Part shown: piece after piece, positions 34,485-43,822 of the stretch | Layout of the letters: the number at the start of each line of letters is the position of its first letter | How positions within the stretch are numbered: the stretch's first letter is position 1 | From: CAYNST01 sp964399955 | Lineage (GTDB): Bacteria > Pseudomonadota > Gammaproteobacteria > Pseudomonadales > Cellvibrionaceae | Assembly: GCA_964399955.1 (NCBI GenBank) | Contig: CAYNST010000004.1 | Span: 6,026 to 70,025, forward strand | Length of the DNA stretch: 64,000 bases | Reading direction: 5' to 3' | Translations under genes and position numbers: made by a program | Notes under the pieces: generated by a model | Seen by the model: only the letters and a program-made list of their open reading frames with translations | Databases searched by the model: none | Told to the model about the DNA's origin: nothing

Positions 34485-35777
34485 CTATGACACCAGATCC
34501 ACGTCGCCGCCCGTGGCTCCAGCCAGGCGCAGGCCTGCCGGATCTACGCCCAGGCCCATGGCAACTTCGGCGTGGAAATCCCGCGAGGTTGAGGCGGTGC
34601 CCTTGGACGAGAAACCCGTGTTGAAGCTTGGCAAGCGCGAAGCCAGCAGGAAGGGCGCGTCTGTCGATGCGTGCGACAGTCCATTGCCGAAACAGCTCAC
34701 CTGGCAAAAAGCCGTGCTGTTGATCAGCGGTTGCCCGTCGGAATCCATGGTATCCATCAACTTTCTGATGAAATACGCCGGCACTTCGTACTTTTCGCGC
34801 ATCATTGGGTTCCAGACCGAGGCACCGCCGGAGTGCGCTGCACTGTGCCCATCAAAACCGCGATAGGTCCAGCCACCGCCGTTGTGGTTGCCAATCTGCA
34901 GTACGCCAACACGGGTAATATCGGCTTGGAAGGCGGCGACCAGTATGTCGGCCTGCAGTTTGGCGTGCTCGACCATGCCGGCGTTGGTGGAATCATCGTA
35001 GCCGCCGGGGATGTCCGGCTTGTACGCGTCCAGATCGGGCGCTGCAGCATTGGCAAGGTCCCCAATGCGGCTTTCTATCCGCTCTATGCCCGAAAAGTGG
35101 GCGTCTATCCGCTCGTGTTCTGCCGTGCTCAGCTTAGCTTTGATGCGTTCAAGCGCGCGTTTCTGCGCATCAAAAGACAGCAGGTAGGTGTCATCCGTGC
35201 CCAGGTCGGGCAAAGCGCCGAAGTATCGTTGCAGTGCCTGTCCCGGGTCTTCAACCGGCAGGCCGCTGGAGCTGATGATCATACCTGCGCCAGCACCGCT
35301 GTCGGCGGCGTTGGAGCCCAGGAATATTGTGGAGTAGTAACTGCGCGGGCCCAGCACCGGGCCCAGGTCTGCGTCCACTGTGCTTCTGGAGTAGTCGCCT
35401 CCAAGCGCCTGACGGGCACCACCGTGGCCGGCCACTTCGGTATCCACGCCGCGGAAATGGCAGATCTGGGCAACGTCGTAACTCTCCGACCCGTAGTGGT
35501 AAGAAGAGCCGGAGATGGCGCCTGCGGACGAGGGTTTCCAATCTCCAGGTGAGCCGCTGTGAATGTAGCAATACACCACGCGCTTGGGCGCCTCCTGTGC
35601 CTGCGCATAGCGTGCGGTCATGATGCCGCCCAGCAGGCTTGAGTAACGCAGCGTACTGGCGGCGATGCCGGATTTACCAACCAGGTCCAGGAACTTGCGC
35701 CGGGACTTCTGTACGTCTTTGCGCTGAGCTTCAGCAATTTTCTGATTGGGCTCTTTTGTCTTGTTCGGAAATTTCAT
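34485..35777 (-). CDS. DUF1552 family Tat-exported protein
   Basis: 430 residues from ATG 35777; AAAAGG is 7 nt upstream, whereas the ATG at 35783 is too close to it. The N-terminal region has a twin-arginine signal SRRKFLDL followed by a weakly hydrophobic stretch and a likely AQA cleavage site, so the folded protein is exported by Tat. RVVYCYIHSGSPGDWKP, the TYLLSFDAQKRALERIKAKL helix region, QIGNHNGGGWTYRGFDGHS and SCFGNGLSHASTDAPFLLA match DUF1552, a relative of the DUF1501 and sulfatase-like proteins. It is always paired with DUF1592-type cytochromes in the genomes I know of. Function unknown. Second gene of an operon, 56 bp after the cytochrome gene. Confidence 0.85.
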   Translation of the reverse strand: MKFPNKTKEPNQKIAEAQRKDVQKSRRKFLDLVGKSGIAASTLRYSSLLGGIMTARYAQAQEAPKRVVYCYIHSGSPGDWKPSSAGAISGSSYHYGSESYDVAQICHFRGVDTEVAGHGGARQALGGDYSRSTVDADLGPVLGPRSYYSTIFLGSNAADSGAGAGMIISSSGLPVEDPGQALQRYFGALPDLGTDDTYLLSFDAQKRALERIKAKLSTAEHERIDAHFSGIERIESRIGDLANAAAPDLDAYKPDIPGGYDDSTNAGMVEHAKLQADILVAAFQADITRVGVLQIGNHNGGGWTYRGFDGHSAAHSGGASVWNPMMREKYEVPAYFIRKLMDTMDSDGQPLINSTAFCQVSCFGNGLSHASTDAPFLLASRLPSFNTGFSSKGTASTSRDFHAEVAMGLGVDPAGLRLAGATGGDVDLVS

Positions 35778-35833
35778 AGTCATACCTTTTCCTGATTGTT
35801 GCGGCGGCCCAACGGGTACCGCCGCAACACATA

Positions 35834-38599
35834 TTATTTACGGAATCGGAAAGCGTCCGACATGGCAATCGCTTTCAGGACGTCGCGCGGGCTTTTGGCT
35901 GCCGCATAGGCCGCTTCCAGCTCACCCTGTATGCATGCGAACTGAGCTTCCTGCGCATCGTTGATTCCGTAGTGACCGTTTTCAGACGGTTCCAAAAACG
36001 CTCGGTTCAAGGAATAACCCATGGCGTAACGCGTTGACTTCTCGATCAGGCACGCGGGTATGCCCGGCAGGTCGTTTTCGACAATGACCCGGCCTAAGTC
36101 CTTTGCGCCATAAAACAGCAGACCATCGTTGGCGGCCTTGGCTGCATCGGCTTGCGCGCTGGACAGCGTACCCACCACATCGTAAGCGTAGAGATAGCTG
36201 CCTTCGTTGACCTGGGCCACCGAAAGGTTGCTTTCGCCCTGGGGTACGGCCACGCCGTTGACCAACACCAGGCCATCCTGCACGGCCTCACCGTCTACTC
36301 GAGGACGCAGCCGGCCGACGTGGTCAAAATCGTCCATACCAAACAGCGGGTTGATGATGGCGTTATGGCAAGAGGCACAAGAGGAGCCGGGGATATTGGT
36401 CTGAAGGTCGTACCAGTCTGCCGTGGTTATGTCACCGGCTTCCAGGCGCGCCTCAACAACCTTGGCTGCGGCTTCGCGCTCTTCCGAATCCTCAAGGTTG
36501 ATTGGCAGCGGAATGGACTGACACAGGACATCCATGCGGAAATGGGCTGAGCGCTGGATCGGCGAGCTGTAGTCCATATGGGCGTTGTAGGCCATATAGG
36601 CACCCGAGGCAATCACACCGCCGCGCAAGCTGTCGGTGGTGTCCACCATTGTGAATTCACCGGGTGCAGCACCGCCGCCAGGCAAGCCGTAGAAATCCGA
36701 AAGCGTGCTGTCCAGGAAGGTGAAATTCCCTTCATACATGCTGGGGAAGTCACCGTTGTAGAACACGTGTTTAAAGATCTCGCGGACTTCCTGCATCATC
36801 GACTGGCGCACCTCCATGGTGAAGGCTTCGTCGTTGCGGGTTTTGCTGGTCAGGTCGTCCGTGCGGAACCACTTGCCTGCAAGTCTCGCCACATGCTCTT
36901 GACCCATAGGGGAGTCGATCAGCGCATCAATGTGCGCCTCGCGACTGGCTTCATCCACCAGCTCTCCGGCAACCGCCGCGTCCAACAAGCTCTTGGAAGG
37001 ACCGGAGCCGGTCAATGCAAAGGACAGGGCCGAGGCATACTCGTAAGGATCCAGCACGTAGGCAGTCGGGTCCGCCGCCATCAGTTTCTGCACATCATCC
37101 TGTACCGGCTCGGCTTGGCCGAGAACGCCAAAGGAAATGGACGCAACTTCCAAGGGGCCCAGCAAATAGCCGTTAGTCACGCTATTGGCGTTGTGTAAAA
37201 AGTAGACAGGCCCACTGGGAGCTTCGTCAAAAGTGATGTAGTAGGTTCTGAAGCCGCTATGGTTAATGGTCAATTCCTGGATGACTCCATCATTCCCATG
37301 ACCCACTCCGATGGTAAGGATGGGCCAGTCTTCGGCCCCCCCTTTGTCACCTTTGATGGTGATGGCTACCAGATCGTTGCCTTGCCATTGGTAGGATGTG
37401 GCGGAGCTGCCGTCCACAGAGATGCGGTTATAAGGTGTGATAGTAACGTCTTCATAAGTAGTCGGCGTACCCTGGAAGTCATACTGCGTGCCCGGTGCTA
37501 CTACGGGGTTCTCCAGCAGCTCCGCTACCTCGGTGCCCAGTTCGGACCGGTAGAGGAAGTTGGGCGACATCAGCACGGTTCTCAGGGCCCATTTAAGGCC
37601 GTCATCCAGGCTGGGCGCCTCGGTGAAGATGGTGGTAATTTCTGCCTGTTCTACCTCCGTCAAGGCGCGACGATAGGCGACGTAGGCGAAATCGCGAATA
37701 AGGTCGGTCGCGCACTGCATTGCGTCGTCGCAGGCAAAGGGCAGGGCACCGGGGGTGCTCATCGCCCATTCGGCCAGCTCATTGGCGTTGTCGTAGTAAG
37801 TGTTCAGCCGGGTCTCGTTCAAGGTTGCGCTGCTGTGGTTTGGTAGTCGCGCCACCTCGGCATCAATACCCACTTTCCCAGGAGAGGCATAGTCGGCCGG
37901 TAGGGGCGCGCCGAACAGCTGGCTCAAAGAGTTGTGGTACTCGTAAGATGTGAGTACATGCAGAACGCGTTTGCCATAATGGATGCCGTCCGGGTCGGTG
38001 CAGGAGGCTGCAACTATGCCGGGGCCTGAAGTGCCATCTTTAAGCGACCAGAGGTAGGCTGCAGTATCCTGGCTGCACTGGTCGTCACAACCGGTGCCGG
38101 CCATGTATTCCGCTATGAACGCCGCCAGGCCGGCCGGTGTGCCAGCATCGTATTCGGGGTACATAGGGGAGGAGGGCGAGCCCAGGTCGTCCGGGTCAAT
38201 CACTGCGATCCCGCCAACGTCGCCAGAATCCCCGCCTACACCAAAGTAGCCGTCGTTATTGGTGTCTTTGTGGCATGCCGAGCAATTGGTAGCAAAAGCT
38301 GTTGCCCCCCGCGCTGCGTTGCCGGGAAACTCAGGCTCGCCGGAGGAGCCACTGGACGAGCTGCTTGAAGAGCTGCTGCTACTAGAGGAGCTGCTTGACG
38401 AGCTGCTGCCAGACGGTGCGCCGCTGCTACTGCTCGATGAACTGCTGCTTGACGAGCTGCTTGACGAATTGCTGCTTGATGATGAACTGCTACTGGAAGA
38501 ACTGCTGCTTGATGAGCCGTTGCCGATGGGATCTGGATCAGATCCTCCGCAGGCGGCCAGCATCACGCCTAGCAGTCCTATTAGGGATATCTGTTTCAT
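35834..38599 (-). CDS. DUF1592/DUF1588/DUF1585 c-type cytochrome lipoprotein with poly-Ser linker
   Basis: 921 residues. Lipobox MLAAC (Cys17), then a poly-serine linker (29-86) of the type seen in Cellvibrionaceae surface enzymes. A haem-binding CSACH lies at 106-110, in a cytochrome c domain to about 200. The DUF1587/1595-like part with RVLHVLTSYEYHNSL and YVAYRRALTEVEQAEI follows. A beta-rich insert (about 365-490) looks like a small carbohydrate-binding-type sandwich, although I cannot assign it. DUF1592 (about 515-650), DUF1588, a second haem motif CASCH (741-745) and DUF1585 complete it. It is presumably an envelope-bound diheme redox protein. The linker is coded by AGCAGC/TCAAGC-type repeats. 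Confidence 0.87.
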   Translation of the reverse strand: MKQISLIGLLGVMLAACGGSDPDPIGNGSSSSSSSSSSSSSSSNSSSSSSSSSSSSSSSGAPSGSSSSSSSSSSSSSSSSSSSGSSGEPEFPGNAARGATAFATNCSACHKDTNNDGYFGVGGDSGDVGGIAVIDPDDLGSPSSPMYPEYDAGTPAGLAAFIAEYMAGTGCDDQCSQDTAAYLWSLKDGTSGPGIVAASCTDPDGIHYGKRVLHVLTSYEYHNSLSQLFGAPLPADYASPGKVGIDAEVARLPNHSSATLNETRLNTYYDNANELAEWAMSTPGALPFACDDAMQCATDLIRDFAYVAYRRALTEVEQAEITTIFTEAPSLDDGLKWALRTVLMSPNFLYRSELGTEVAELLENPVVAPGTQYDFQGTPTTYEDVTITPYNRISVDGSSATSYQWQGNDLVAITIKGDKGGAEDWPILTIGVGHGNDGVIQELTINHSGFRTYYITFDEAPSGPVYFLHNANSVTNGYLLGPLEVASISFGVLGQAEPVQDDVQKLMAADPTAYVLDPYEYASALSFALTGSGPSKSLLDAAVAGELVDEASREAHIDALIDSPMGQEHVARLAGKWFRTDDLTSKTRNDEAFTMEVRQSMMQEVREIFKHVFYNGDFPSMYEGNFTFLDSTLSDFYGLPGGGAAPGEFTMVDTTDSLRGGVIASGAYMAYNAHMDYSSPIQRSAHFRMDVLCQSIPLPINLEDSEEREAAAKVVEARLEAGDITTADWYDLQTNIPGSSCASCHNAIINPLFGMDDFDHVGRLRPRVDGEAVQDGLVLVNGVAVPQGESNLSVAQVNEGSYLYAYDVVGTLSSAQADAAKAANDGLLFYGAKDLGRVIVENDLPGIPACLIEKSTRYAMGYSLNRAFLEPSENGHYGINDAQEAQFACIQGELEAAYAAAKSPRDVLKAIAMSDAFRFRK
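38342..38515 (-). repeat. Serine-codon repeat tract (poly-Ser linker)
   Basis: Degenerate tandem serine codons (plus-strand GCTGCTT, GAGCTGCTG, CTACTG patterns) encode the linker of the cytochrome lipoprotein. AGC, AGT and TCA-type codons alternate, which limits slippage while keeping the serine run. Confidence 0.93.
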
Positions 38600-38801
38600 T
38601 ATGGAAATCGCCTCCTAATTTGTTGCTCACCACAGGAGCGCCCCGCGCAAGCATTATGGCCGTCTCTAGACGGTTCCCCATTGCAAGCTTATACCAAACT
38701 GTTCCGAATAACTGTGAGCGGATTCGCAGATAGTTCTAGATAATAACTGCTAATGACACGGTTGTGCGCGTATACCTGTTGAACCTGCGGAGGTGGCTGC
38801 A

Positions 38802-39356
38802 ATGCGATCAGAAAAACAGAAGATGCTGGCGGGCGAAGCCTACAGCGCTGCGGATGAGCAATTGGTGCGGGAACGGCTGCGGGCGCGGCAATTGTGCCAT
38901 CGCATCAATCACCTGGCGCCGGATGCGGAGCAGTCAGAGTTGCCGAATCTATTGTCCCAGCTTCTAGGTTATGCAACCAACGCCTACATTACGCCGCCGT
39001 TCTACTGCGACTATGGCACCAATATCAAAATGGGCCGCAATGTCTATTTCAACTTCAACTGCGTGGTGCTGGATGTGGCCACGGTGACCTTCGGCGACGG
39101 GGTCTTAGTTGGCCCTGCGGTGCAGATCTATACGGCCGCTCACCCCTTGGATCGGCAATTGCGGCGCAGTGGCCTGGAATATGGCAAACCCATTGCCATC
39201 GGCGACGATGTCTGGATTGGCGGCGGAGCCATCCTCTGTCCTGGTGTAACTGTGGGTGCTGGCTCCGTCATAGGTGCCGGCAGTGTGGTGACCGGCGATA
39301 TTCCGGCCGGTGTCCTGGCGGTTGGAAATCCCTGCCGCATTGTTCGGGCGCTATAG
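38802..39356 (+). CDS. Maltose O-acetyltransferase-like hexapeptide enzyme
   Basis: 184 residues from ATG 38802, with GGAGG 8 nt upstream (a GTG three codons earlier overlaps that site). The N-terminal SEKQKMLAGEAYSAADEQL is the Mac domain of maltose/galactoside acetyltransferases. ITPPFYCDYGTNIKMGRNVY, YFNFNCVVLDVATVTFGDGV, the catalytic His in YTAAHPLD (about 107-114) and WIGGGAILCPGVTVGAGSVI follow in canonical order. It is cytoplasmic and acetylates sugars with acetyl-CoA. No operon partner; it is divergent from the cytochrome operon. Confidence 0.92.
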   Translation: MRSEKQKMLAGEAYSAADEQLVRERLRARQLCHRINHLAPDAEQSELPNLLSQLLGYATNAYITPPFYCDYGTNIKMGRNVYFNFNCVVLDVATVTFGDGVLVGPAVQIYTAAHPLDRQLRRSGLEYGKPIAIGDDVWIGGGAILCPGVTVGAGSVIGAGSVVTGDIPAGVLAVGNPCRIVRAL

Positions 39357-40192
39357 GCCTGTCTACCGCAATAGCAGCGCGTCCACTTGGTTTCCGTCTT
39401 GATCCTCCTCACCCTGAGTTGCATCGACACAATGGCCTGTTAAGGATTCATGCTTGCCGCCGCATGCAAAGCATTGAGTTGCGCGCCCCGGGAGGACGGC
39501 AAGTTGTCTGCCTACGTTCAAGGCCAATCAGTAGATGGACGATCGCATCCCTGAGGCTACAAATCACGGCACACCCTGCTGACAGCGCTCGGCCGTAATC
39601 TCAGGTTCATTTCCGCCGCTTTTAGCGCGGCTATAACCACAACCTGCTGAGGCTGTGGAGCGATGTCTGAACCCACTCCCCTTTTTTCGTTGGCCCTTAA
39701 CGAAATAGCTATGCATTAATTGCAAAGTGTTATCCGTTTATTACCAAACCCTAGGCACTTTTACTTAGAAAGCCAAACGCTGCGTACTGCCGGATCGCGC
39801 TGGGCGCGGGTTAGTGTACTTTTCTGCTAGTTGGTCCGTTTAATGCAATCAACCCCGGGCTAGATGGAAAATTAAGAACAGTTATTGTTCAGATAGTCCG
39901 GCAACTGTTCAGTTTGCATGACTATTTTTTCGGACCATGGCGAAAATCGGGAGCTGTTGAGAGTAATGATTATGCATCTCCTGTACTTTACCCTGCGGGG
40001 TTGCCTTTACACCGCCCTACTATGCCGTCCCGGACAGACTAGAGGCTGGGAGCCAGTTTCAAATTCGGCGATGAGCGGATCTGGGCATAAGCTGAACAGT
40101 CACCAAGAATAATCCATGCGCTTGTGCACCCTTACCACCTCTGGATGCAAGTGTAGGCGCCACAAGTAGAGCAAACCTTGGGAGATAGACCT
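39357..40192. other. 836-bp intergenic region
   Basis: No supported gene. It is AT-richer around 39700-39970. A 64-codon ORF (39918-40112) has neither ribosome-binding site nor recognisable content. The promoter of the PRC-barrel gene should lie near the right end; I see no clear consensus. The ribosome-binding site GGGAGA precedes 40193. Confidence 0.5.
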
Positions 40193-41311
40193 ATGAATAA
40201 TTATCAGATCAAATCCACCGTTTCTCGCGGACTCATCACTTTGAGCGCGGCCAGCCTGTTGTTGGCATCACAGGCCTTTGCGCAAGATCAAAGCCAGGCC
40301 GCTTCAGCGACAGAGCGGCAGCACTCTGAGCAACAGCGCTTGCTCGGCGAAACCAATCAGCAGACGTTGGGTGAAGAAAATCAGCCAGGCATGGCCGGAG
40401 CAGCTGACGGTGCACAAGAGTCCGATGAACCCGCTGTGGGTGCAGCCGGCACCGATTCAGAACAGGATGCCTTGTGGAGCGACCAAGGCGCATCCATTGA
40501 CGACGAAACTACGGATCTTAGCCGGGACGGCCAGGTTGGCGCCACCGGAACAGGGCAAGCCGGGATGGGTGCCGGAGCCGGTGACGGTAGTGGCATGGAG
40601 TCTGCCGGGACCCAGAGCGCTGAGGAAATAGAAACCGAGGGCGCAATGAGCTCTACAGCGGATTATGAAGAGTTTAATCAGGGCGCAGAGCAGCGCGAGT
40701 CTCTGGGCGCTGCCGGCCAGTCCGGCGCTGCATTGGACGAGGATGAGCCCGAGCTGAGCGACGCGGCCGCACAGGGCAACGATGGCATGGGATCTGACGC
40801 TGTTCTCAGCGATGACAGCCAGTCGGGCGCCGAGGGTGGAGCAATGTCTTCTGCTGATTATGAAACATCCCCAGCTGCTGACGTTAATGCCGCTTCAGAA
40901 CCTACCGGACAGCCGCAAATTTCTGCAGCCCCAGATCAAAGCGACGTTCACGAGGGCAGCCAGGATCTGATGCAGGCTTCAGTTGACTCCATCAGGGATC
41001 GCAACGTGGTCAACTCCGCCGGTGAGAAAATTGGAGAGGTAAATGAAGTGGTCATCAATAATCAGACTGGGGAAGTAGGCCTGGTCGTATCCGGTGGCGG
41101 CATGCTGGGCATAGGCGCCACGCAAATTTTGGCGCCCGTCAATGCCTTGAGTGTGTCCGGTGATGATCTGGTTTGGGATACTCAGCAAAACCGTAAGCAA
41201 CTGCGCGACGCCCATGAATACAATTCGGATAATTTTGAAGAAGTTTCCGAAGATGAACTTACCCTGGGTGAAGTGGGTAACCAAGAGGGCTTGTCAGCGG
41301 TTACGGAATAA
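40193..41311 (+). CDS. Exported PRC-barrel protein with acidic low-complexity region
   Basis: 372 residues from ATG 40193 (GGGAGA 8 nt upstream). A signal peptide is clear (GLITLSAASLLLASQAFAQ, cleavage after AFA), so it is periplasmic or secreted. Residues about 28-255 form a Gln/Glu/Asp/Ala/Gly-rich disordered region containing two similar GAMSS-ADYE segments. A PRC-barrel domain (about 260-345) follows: RDRNVVNSAGEKIGEVNEVV and TQILAPVNALSVSGDDLVWD. PRC-barrels bind RNA or protein partners, or act in stress envelopes. Exported ones are poorly understood. The next gene is a shorter paralogue. A terminator separates them. Confidence 0.85.
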   Translation: MNNYQIKSTVSRGLITLSAASLLLASQAFAQDQSQAASATERQHSEQQRLLGETNQQTLGEENQPGMAGAADGAQESDEPAVGAAGTDSEQDALWSDQGASIDDETTDLSRDGQVGATGTGQAGMGAGAGDGSGMESAGTQSAEEIETEGAMSSTADYEEFNQGAEQRESLGAAGQSGAALDEDEPELSDAAAQGNDGMGSDAVLSDDSQSGAEGGAMSSADYETSPAADVNAASEPTGQPQISAAPDQSDVHEGSQDLMQASVDSIRDRNVVNSAGEKIGEVNEVVINNQTGEVGLVVSGGGMLGIGATQILAPVNALSVSGDDLVWDTQQNRKQLRDAHEYNSDNFEEVSEDELTLGEVGNQEGLSAVTE

Positions 41312-41333
41312 TTAACCGCCGCGGTTGAGATCG

Positions 41334-41366
41334 AGAGGGGAGGGCCGCCAGGTTCTCCCCTTTTTT
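41334..41366 (+). terminator. Rho-independent terminator
   Basis: GGGGAG (41337-41342) pairs with CTCCCC (41355-41360), extended by A-T pairs and followed by six Ts, between the two PRC-barrel genes. Confidence 0.85.
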
Positions 41367-41563
41367 ATGGGCAGTGGTCCGGTGGTACGGTTGATGCATT
41401 AATTCATGCAACTGGCAATGCGTACGCGCCGAATTGGTCGGTGTGCATGTTGACTGACAGCCTTGCGATAGAGCCAGTGCGGACCTTAAAAACCAGCACT
41501 GTTTGACTCGCACGATATGACAGCTAGCCATTAATTGAATTTAATTTCCCGGGAGGCGATAAA

Positions 41564-42199
41564 ATGAAAAACTTCAAAGCAACCCAGGTGGGCGCACCTA
41601 ATCTAAAACTGCTTGCGCTTGCTATGGCAAGTATCCTTGGGTCCTCTGCGGCTCTTGCTGGCGAGGAGGGCCATGCCGAAGCACCTGCGGCAGGTGTTCA
41701 GCAGCAAGTAGACGGCTCTGCCGAACTTACCCATCAGGTAGCAGAAGCCGGAATAGGTGCAGACGCCGGATTGAGCCAACAAGCAGAGCCCGCTTTAGGC
41801 GCAGACGCTGCACAGTCGCAGGCGGATATGGCAGACCCAAGCACGGAGAGCCTTGCCCCGGCGGACGCTGTACAGGACCACTATCAATACGAGCAGGCCA
41901 CCACTCGTGAAGCTCCCCAACCCGTAAGCATCGAGTCTCTGGTGGACACACCCGTTGTCAATGCCGCAGGTGAGCAGTTGGGTGAGGTTCGGGAAGTGGT
42001 TATCAACTCCGACAGCGGAGATGTGGGCCTGGTACTCTCAACTGCAGGAGACAAGCAAGTTCTGGCCCCCGTTGAGCAAATCAGCGTTATGGGTGATGAA
42101 CTGGTTTGGCAAACCGCATTGGATGCAGAGGCCATTCAAGAAAGTGAAGAATACAGCGCGCAGAGTTTTCACCGCCTGTCAGATATTGGAGCCAAGTAG
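41564..42199 (+). CDS. Exported PRC-barrel protein (paralogue)
   Basis: 211 residues from ATG 41564 behind GGGAGG. The signal peptide is LLALAMASILGSSAALAGEE (cleavage after ALA). A shorter Ala/Glu/Gln-rich acidic segment runs to about residue 120. The PRC-barrel (about 122-195) has DTPVVNAAGEQLGEVREVVI, LVLSTAGDKQVLAPVEQISV and MGDELVWQT, which line up with the upstream protein. Both end in short acidic tails with E-Y-S/N-S motifs. The pair probably arose by tandem duplication, with expansion of the linker in the first copy. Confidence 0.85.
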   Translation: MKNFKATQVGAPNLKLLALAMASILGSSAALAGEEGHAEAPAAGVQQQVDGSAELTHQVAEAGIGADAGLSQQAEPALGADAAQSQADMADPSTESLAPADAVQDHYQYEQATTREAPQPVSIESLVDTPVVNAAGEQLGEVREVVINSDSGDVGLVLSTAGDKQVLAPVEQISVMGDELVWQTALDAEAIQESEEYSAQSFHRLSDIGAK

Positions 42200-42285
42200 A
42201 TTTTTGAGGGTTTGATGGCTGAGTAAGTTTGCTGGCTGAGTAAGTTTTGTGGCGTGTAGAGCCGAGACTGGTTGCCGACAGGAAG

Positions 42286-42308
42286 GCCCGGGCCTTCGGG
42301 TTTATTTT
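42286..42308 (+). terminator. Probable terminator
   Basis: GCCCG, GGCCTT loop and CGGG(T), followed by TTTATTTT, about 90 nt after the second PRC-barrel stop. The stem is short (4-5 bp). Confidence 0.5.
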
Positions 42309-42350
42309 GCAGCCTGAGCGCTTGAGTCGCCTGCTACAAGGATGAACGCA

Positions 42351-42698
42351 CTAGCTGTTGTGAATTTTTTCGAACTTTTTCTTGATGATCACCATCAGTA
42401 GCACGGCGATGCGTTGTATCCGATGTTCGCGGTCACCGTCTTCACAGTTGGCCCCATCCTTGGGGGCCTGGGGTAGCTGGCTGCGCACCAGCGCTTGCAT
42501 CACTTGATAAGGGGTTTGACCGCCACTGTTCAACTGGGGCACGGCTTTGATTGCTTCCCGCAGAACAGCGGGGTAATCGGCCTGCCCCGCCCGACCCAAA
42601 AGGTTCTCTGCGTGCCGCTCCAGTTCCTTTAATTTCATGGTTTTGAGTTGGCCGGCCAGCAGCCTCTCGTCGGCATTCAGTAAGTCTCGGGTCTTCAT
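42351..42698 (-). CDS. Hypothetical protein, 115 residues
   Basis: I do not recognise this protein. The sequence MKTRDLLNADERLLAGQLKT is highly charged and helical, and a hydrophobic RIAVLLMVIIKKKFEKI lies near the C-terminus. It ends in a basic tail, so it may attach to the membrane or form a helical bundle. It lies 35 nt downstream of the RIO kinase gene on the same strand, which supports a shared operon and a real gene. No Shine-Dalgarno sequence is obvious before the ATG at 42698. Confidence 0.6.
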   Translation of the reverse strand: MKTRDLLNADERLLAGQLKTMKLKELERHAENLLGRAGQADYPAVLREAIKAVPQLNSGGQTPYQVMQALVRSQLPQAPKDGANCEDGDREHRIQRIAVLLMVIIKKKFEKIHNS

Positions 42699-42733
42699 TT
42701 TTTTGCCATAGTGTGCGTGTAGTGGTGGAAGGG

Positions 42734-43591
42734 TCAGTCGTCGTCCTGGTCGCTGCGCAGGCGCTCCTGGCGGCGCTGTTCTTCGGCTAAAACATCGCGA
42801 ATTTCCTCCAGGACGCTGTGCACGTCTGCGGCTTCCGTATCTTCGTCAAACTGGCCCGTTAAGGCTGTGTCCGGATGCAGCTCGCCTTCTTCATACAGGG
42901 CCCACATTTCCTGGGCAAAACGCGTATTGTTCAGTTCGGGTGCAAACTGGGCGTAGTAGGTGGTCACGGTGCTAACGTCGCGCTCCAGCATGCGCTTGGC
43001 GTGGTTGTTGGAGGAAGCATCCACCGCTTGCGGCAGATCTATAATGACCGGACCGTATTCGTCCACCAGGATATTGAACTCCGACAGGTCTCCGTGCACA
43101 ACACCGGCGCACAGCATCAACATGACATAGTGGATAACGGTTCGGTGGTCCTCCACCGCCTGTTCGGCAGACATCACCACATCCGCAAGCCGCGGGGCCA
43201 CATCGCCGTCGGCGTCGGTCACCAGCTCCATCAGCAACACCCCGTCAAAGCAGCCGTAGGGCTTGGGCACTCGTACGCCAGCTGCGGCCAACTTGTAGAG
43301 TGCATCCACTTCGGCATTGTGCCAGGTCTCTTCTTGCTGCTGGCGGCCGAATTTGCTGCCTTTCTCCATAGCGCGGGCACGGCGGGTGTTGCGAACCTTG
43401 CGGCCCTCTCGGTACTGCACGGCCTGCTTGAAACTGCGCTTGTGGGCTTCTTTATACACTTTGGCACATCGGGTCTCGTTGCCGCAACGCACCAGAAAAA
43501 CGGCGGCTTCTTTACCGCTCATCAGCGGGCCGATAACCTCATCGACCAAGCCGTCGTTGATGAGAGGCTGTATTCGTTCGGGTGTCTTCAT
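42734..43591 (-). CDS. RIO family atypical serine/threonine kinase
   Basis: 285 residues from ATG 43591 (AAGG 6 nt upstream). A longer frame adds 33 residues without function. Kinase elements: the P-loop-like SGKEAAVFLV, Lys in CAKVYKE (about residue 46), the RIO-specific flexible basic stretch after it, hinge YGCFDGVLLMELV, the catalytic loop VVHGDLSEFNILVD (His-Gly-Asp) and the metal site VIIDLPQAVD. The C-terminus is acidic. RIO kinases act in ribosome maturation in eukaryotes and archaea; the bacterial role is not established. The next gene downstream is the 115-residue unknown protein. Confidence 0.92.
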   Translation of the reverse strand: MKTPERIQPLINDGLVDEVIGPLMSGKEAAVFLVRCGNETRCAKVYKEAHKRSFKQAVQYREGRKVRNTRRARAMEKGSKFGRQQQEETWHNAEVDALYKLAAAGVRVPKPYGCFDGVLLMELVTDADGDVAPRLADVVMSAEQAVEDHRTVIHYVMLMLCAGVVHGDLSEFNILVDEYGPVIIDLPQAVDASSNNHAKRMLERDVSTVTTYYAQFAPELNNTRFAQEMWALYEEGELHPDTALTGQFDEDTEAADVHSVLEEIRDVLAEEQRRQERLRSDQDDD

Positions 43592-43822
43592 GCTGGCCTT
43601 ATACAGGAAGCGGGTGATCAATGATTTCCCGCAACGGATGCGGGAGCTGAACGAACCTTGCCGGACCAGCTCTGGAGCAGGCACCGGCAAGGCTGCTGCG
43701 CGCTATTATCGCGGCAGAAGGGCGTGACGTCGATGGGCAGTTGGAGGGAGGCGAATGCTGTGCCCGTAGCAGGGCGGGCGATGCCTGCTGTACCAGTGCC
43801 AATGCAGAAGACTTGCAAGGCT

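Noticed and set aside
38342..38515. Repetitive tract considered as a CRISPR array
   Set aside because: There are no spacers; it is an in-frame serine-codon run inside a lipoprotein gene.
39918..40112. 64-codon frame before the PRC-barrel gene
   Set aside because: No ribosome-binding site and no recognisable content.
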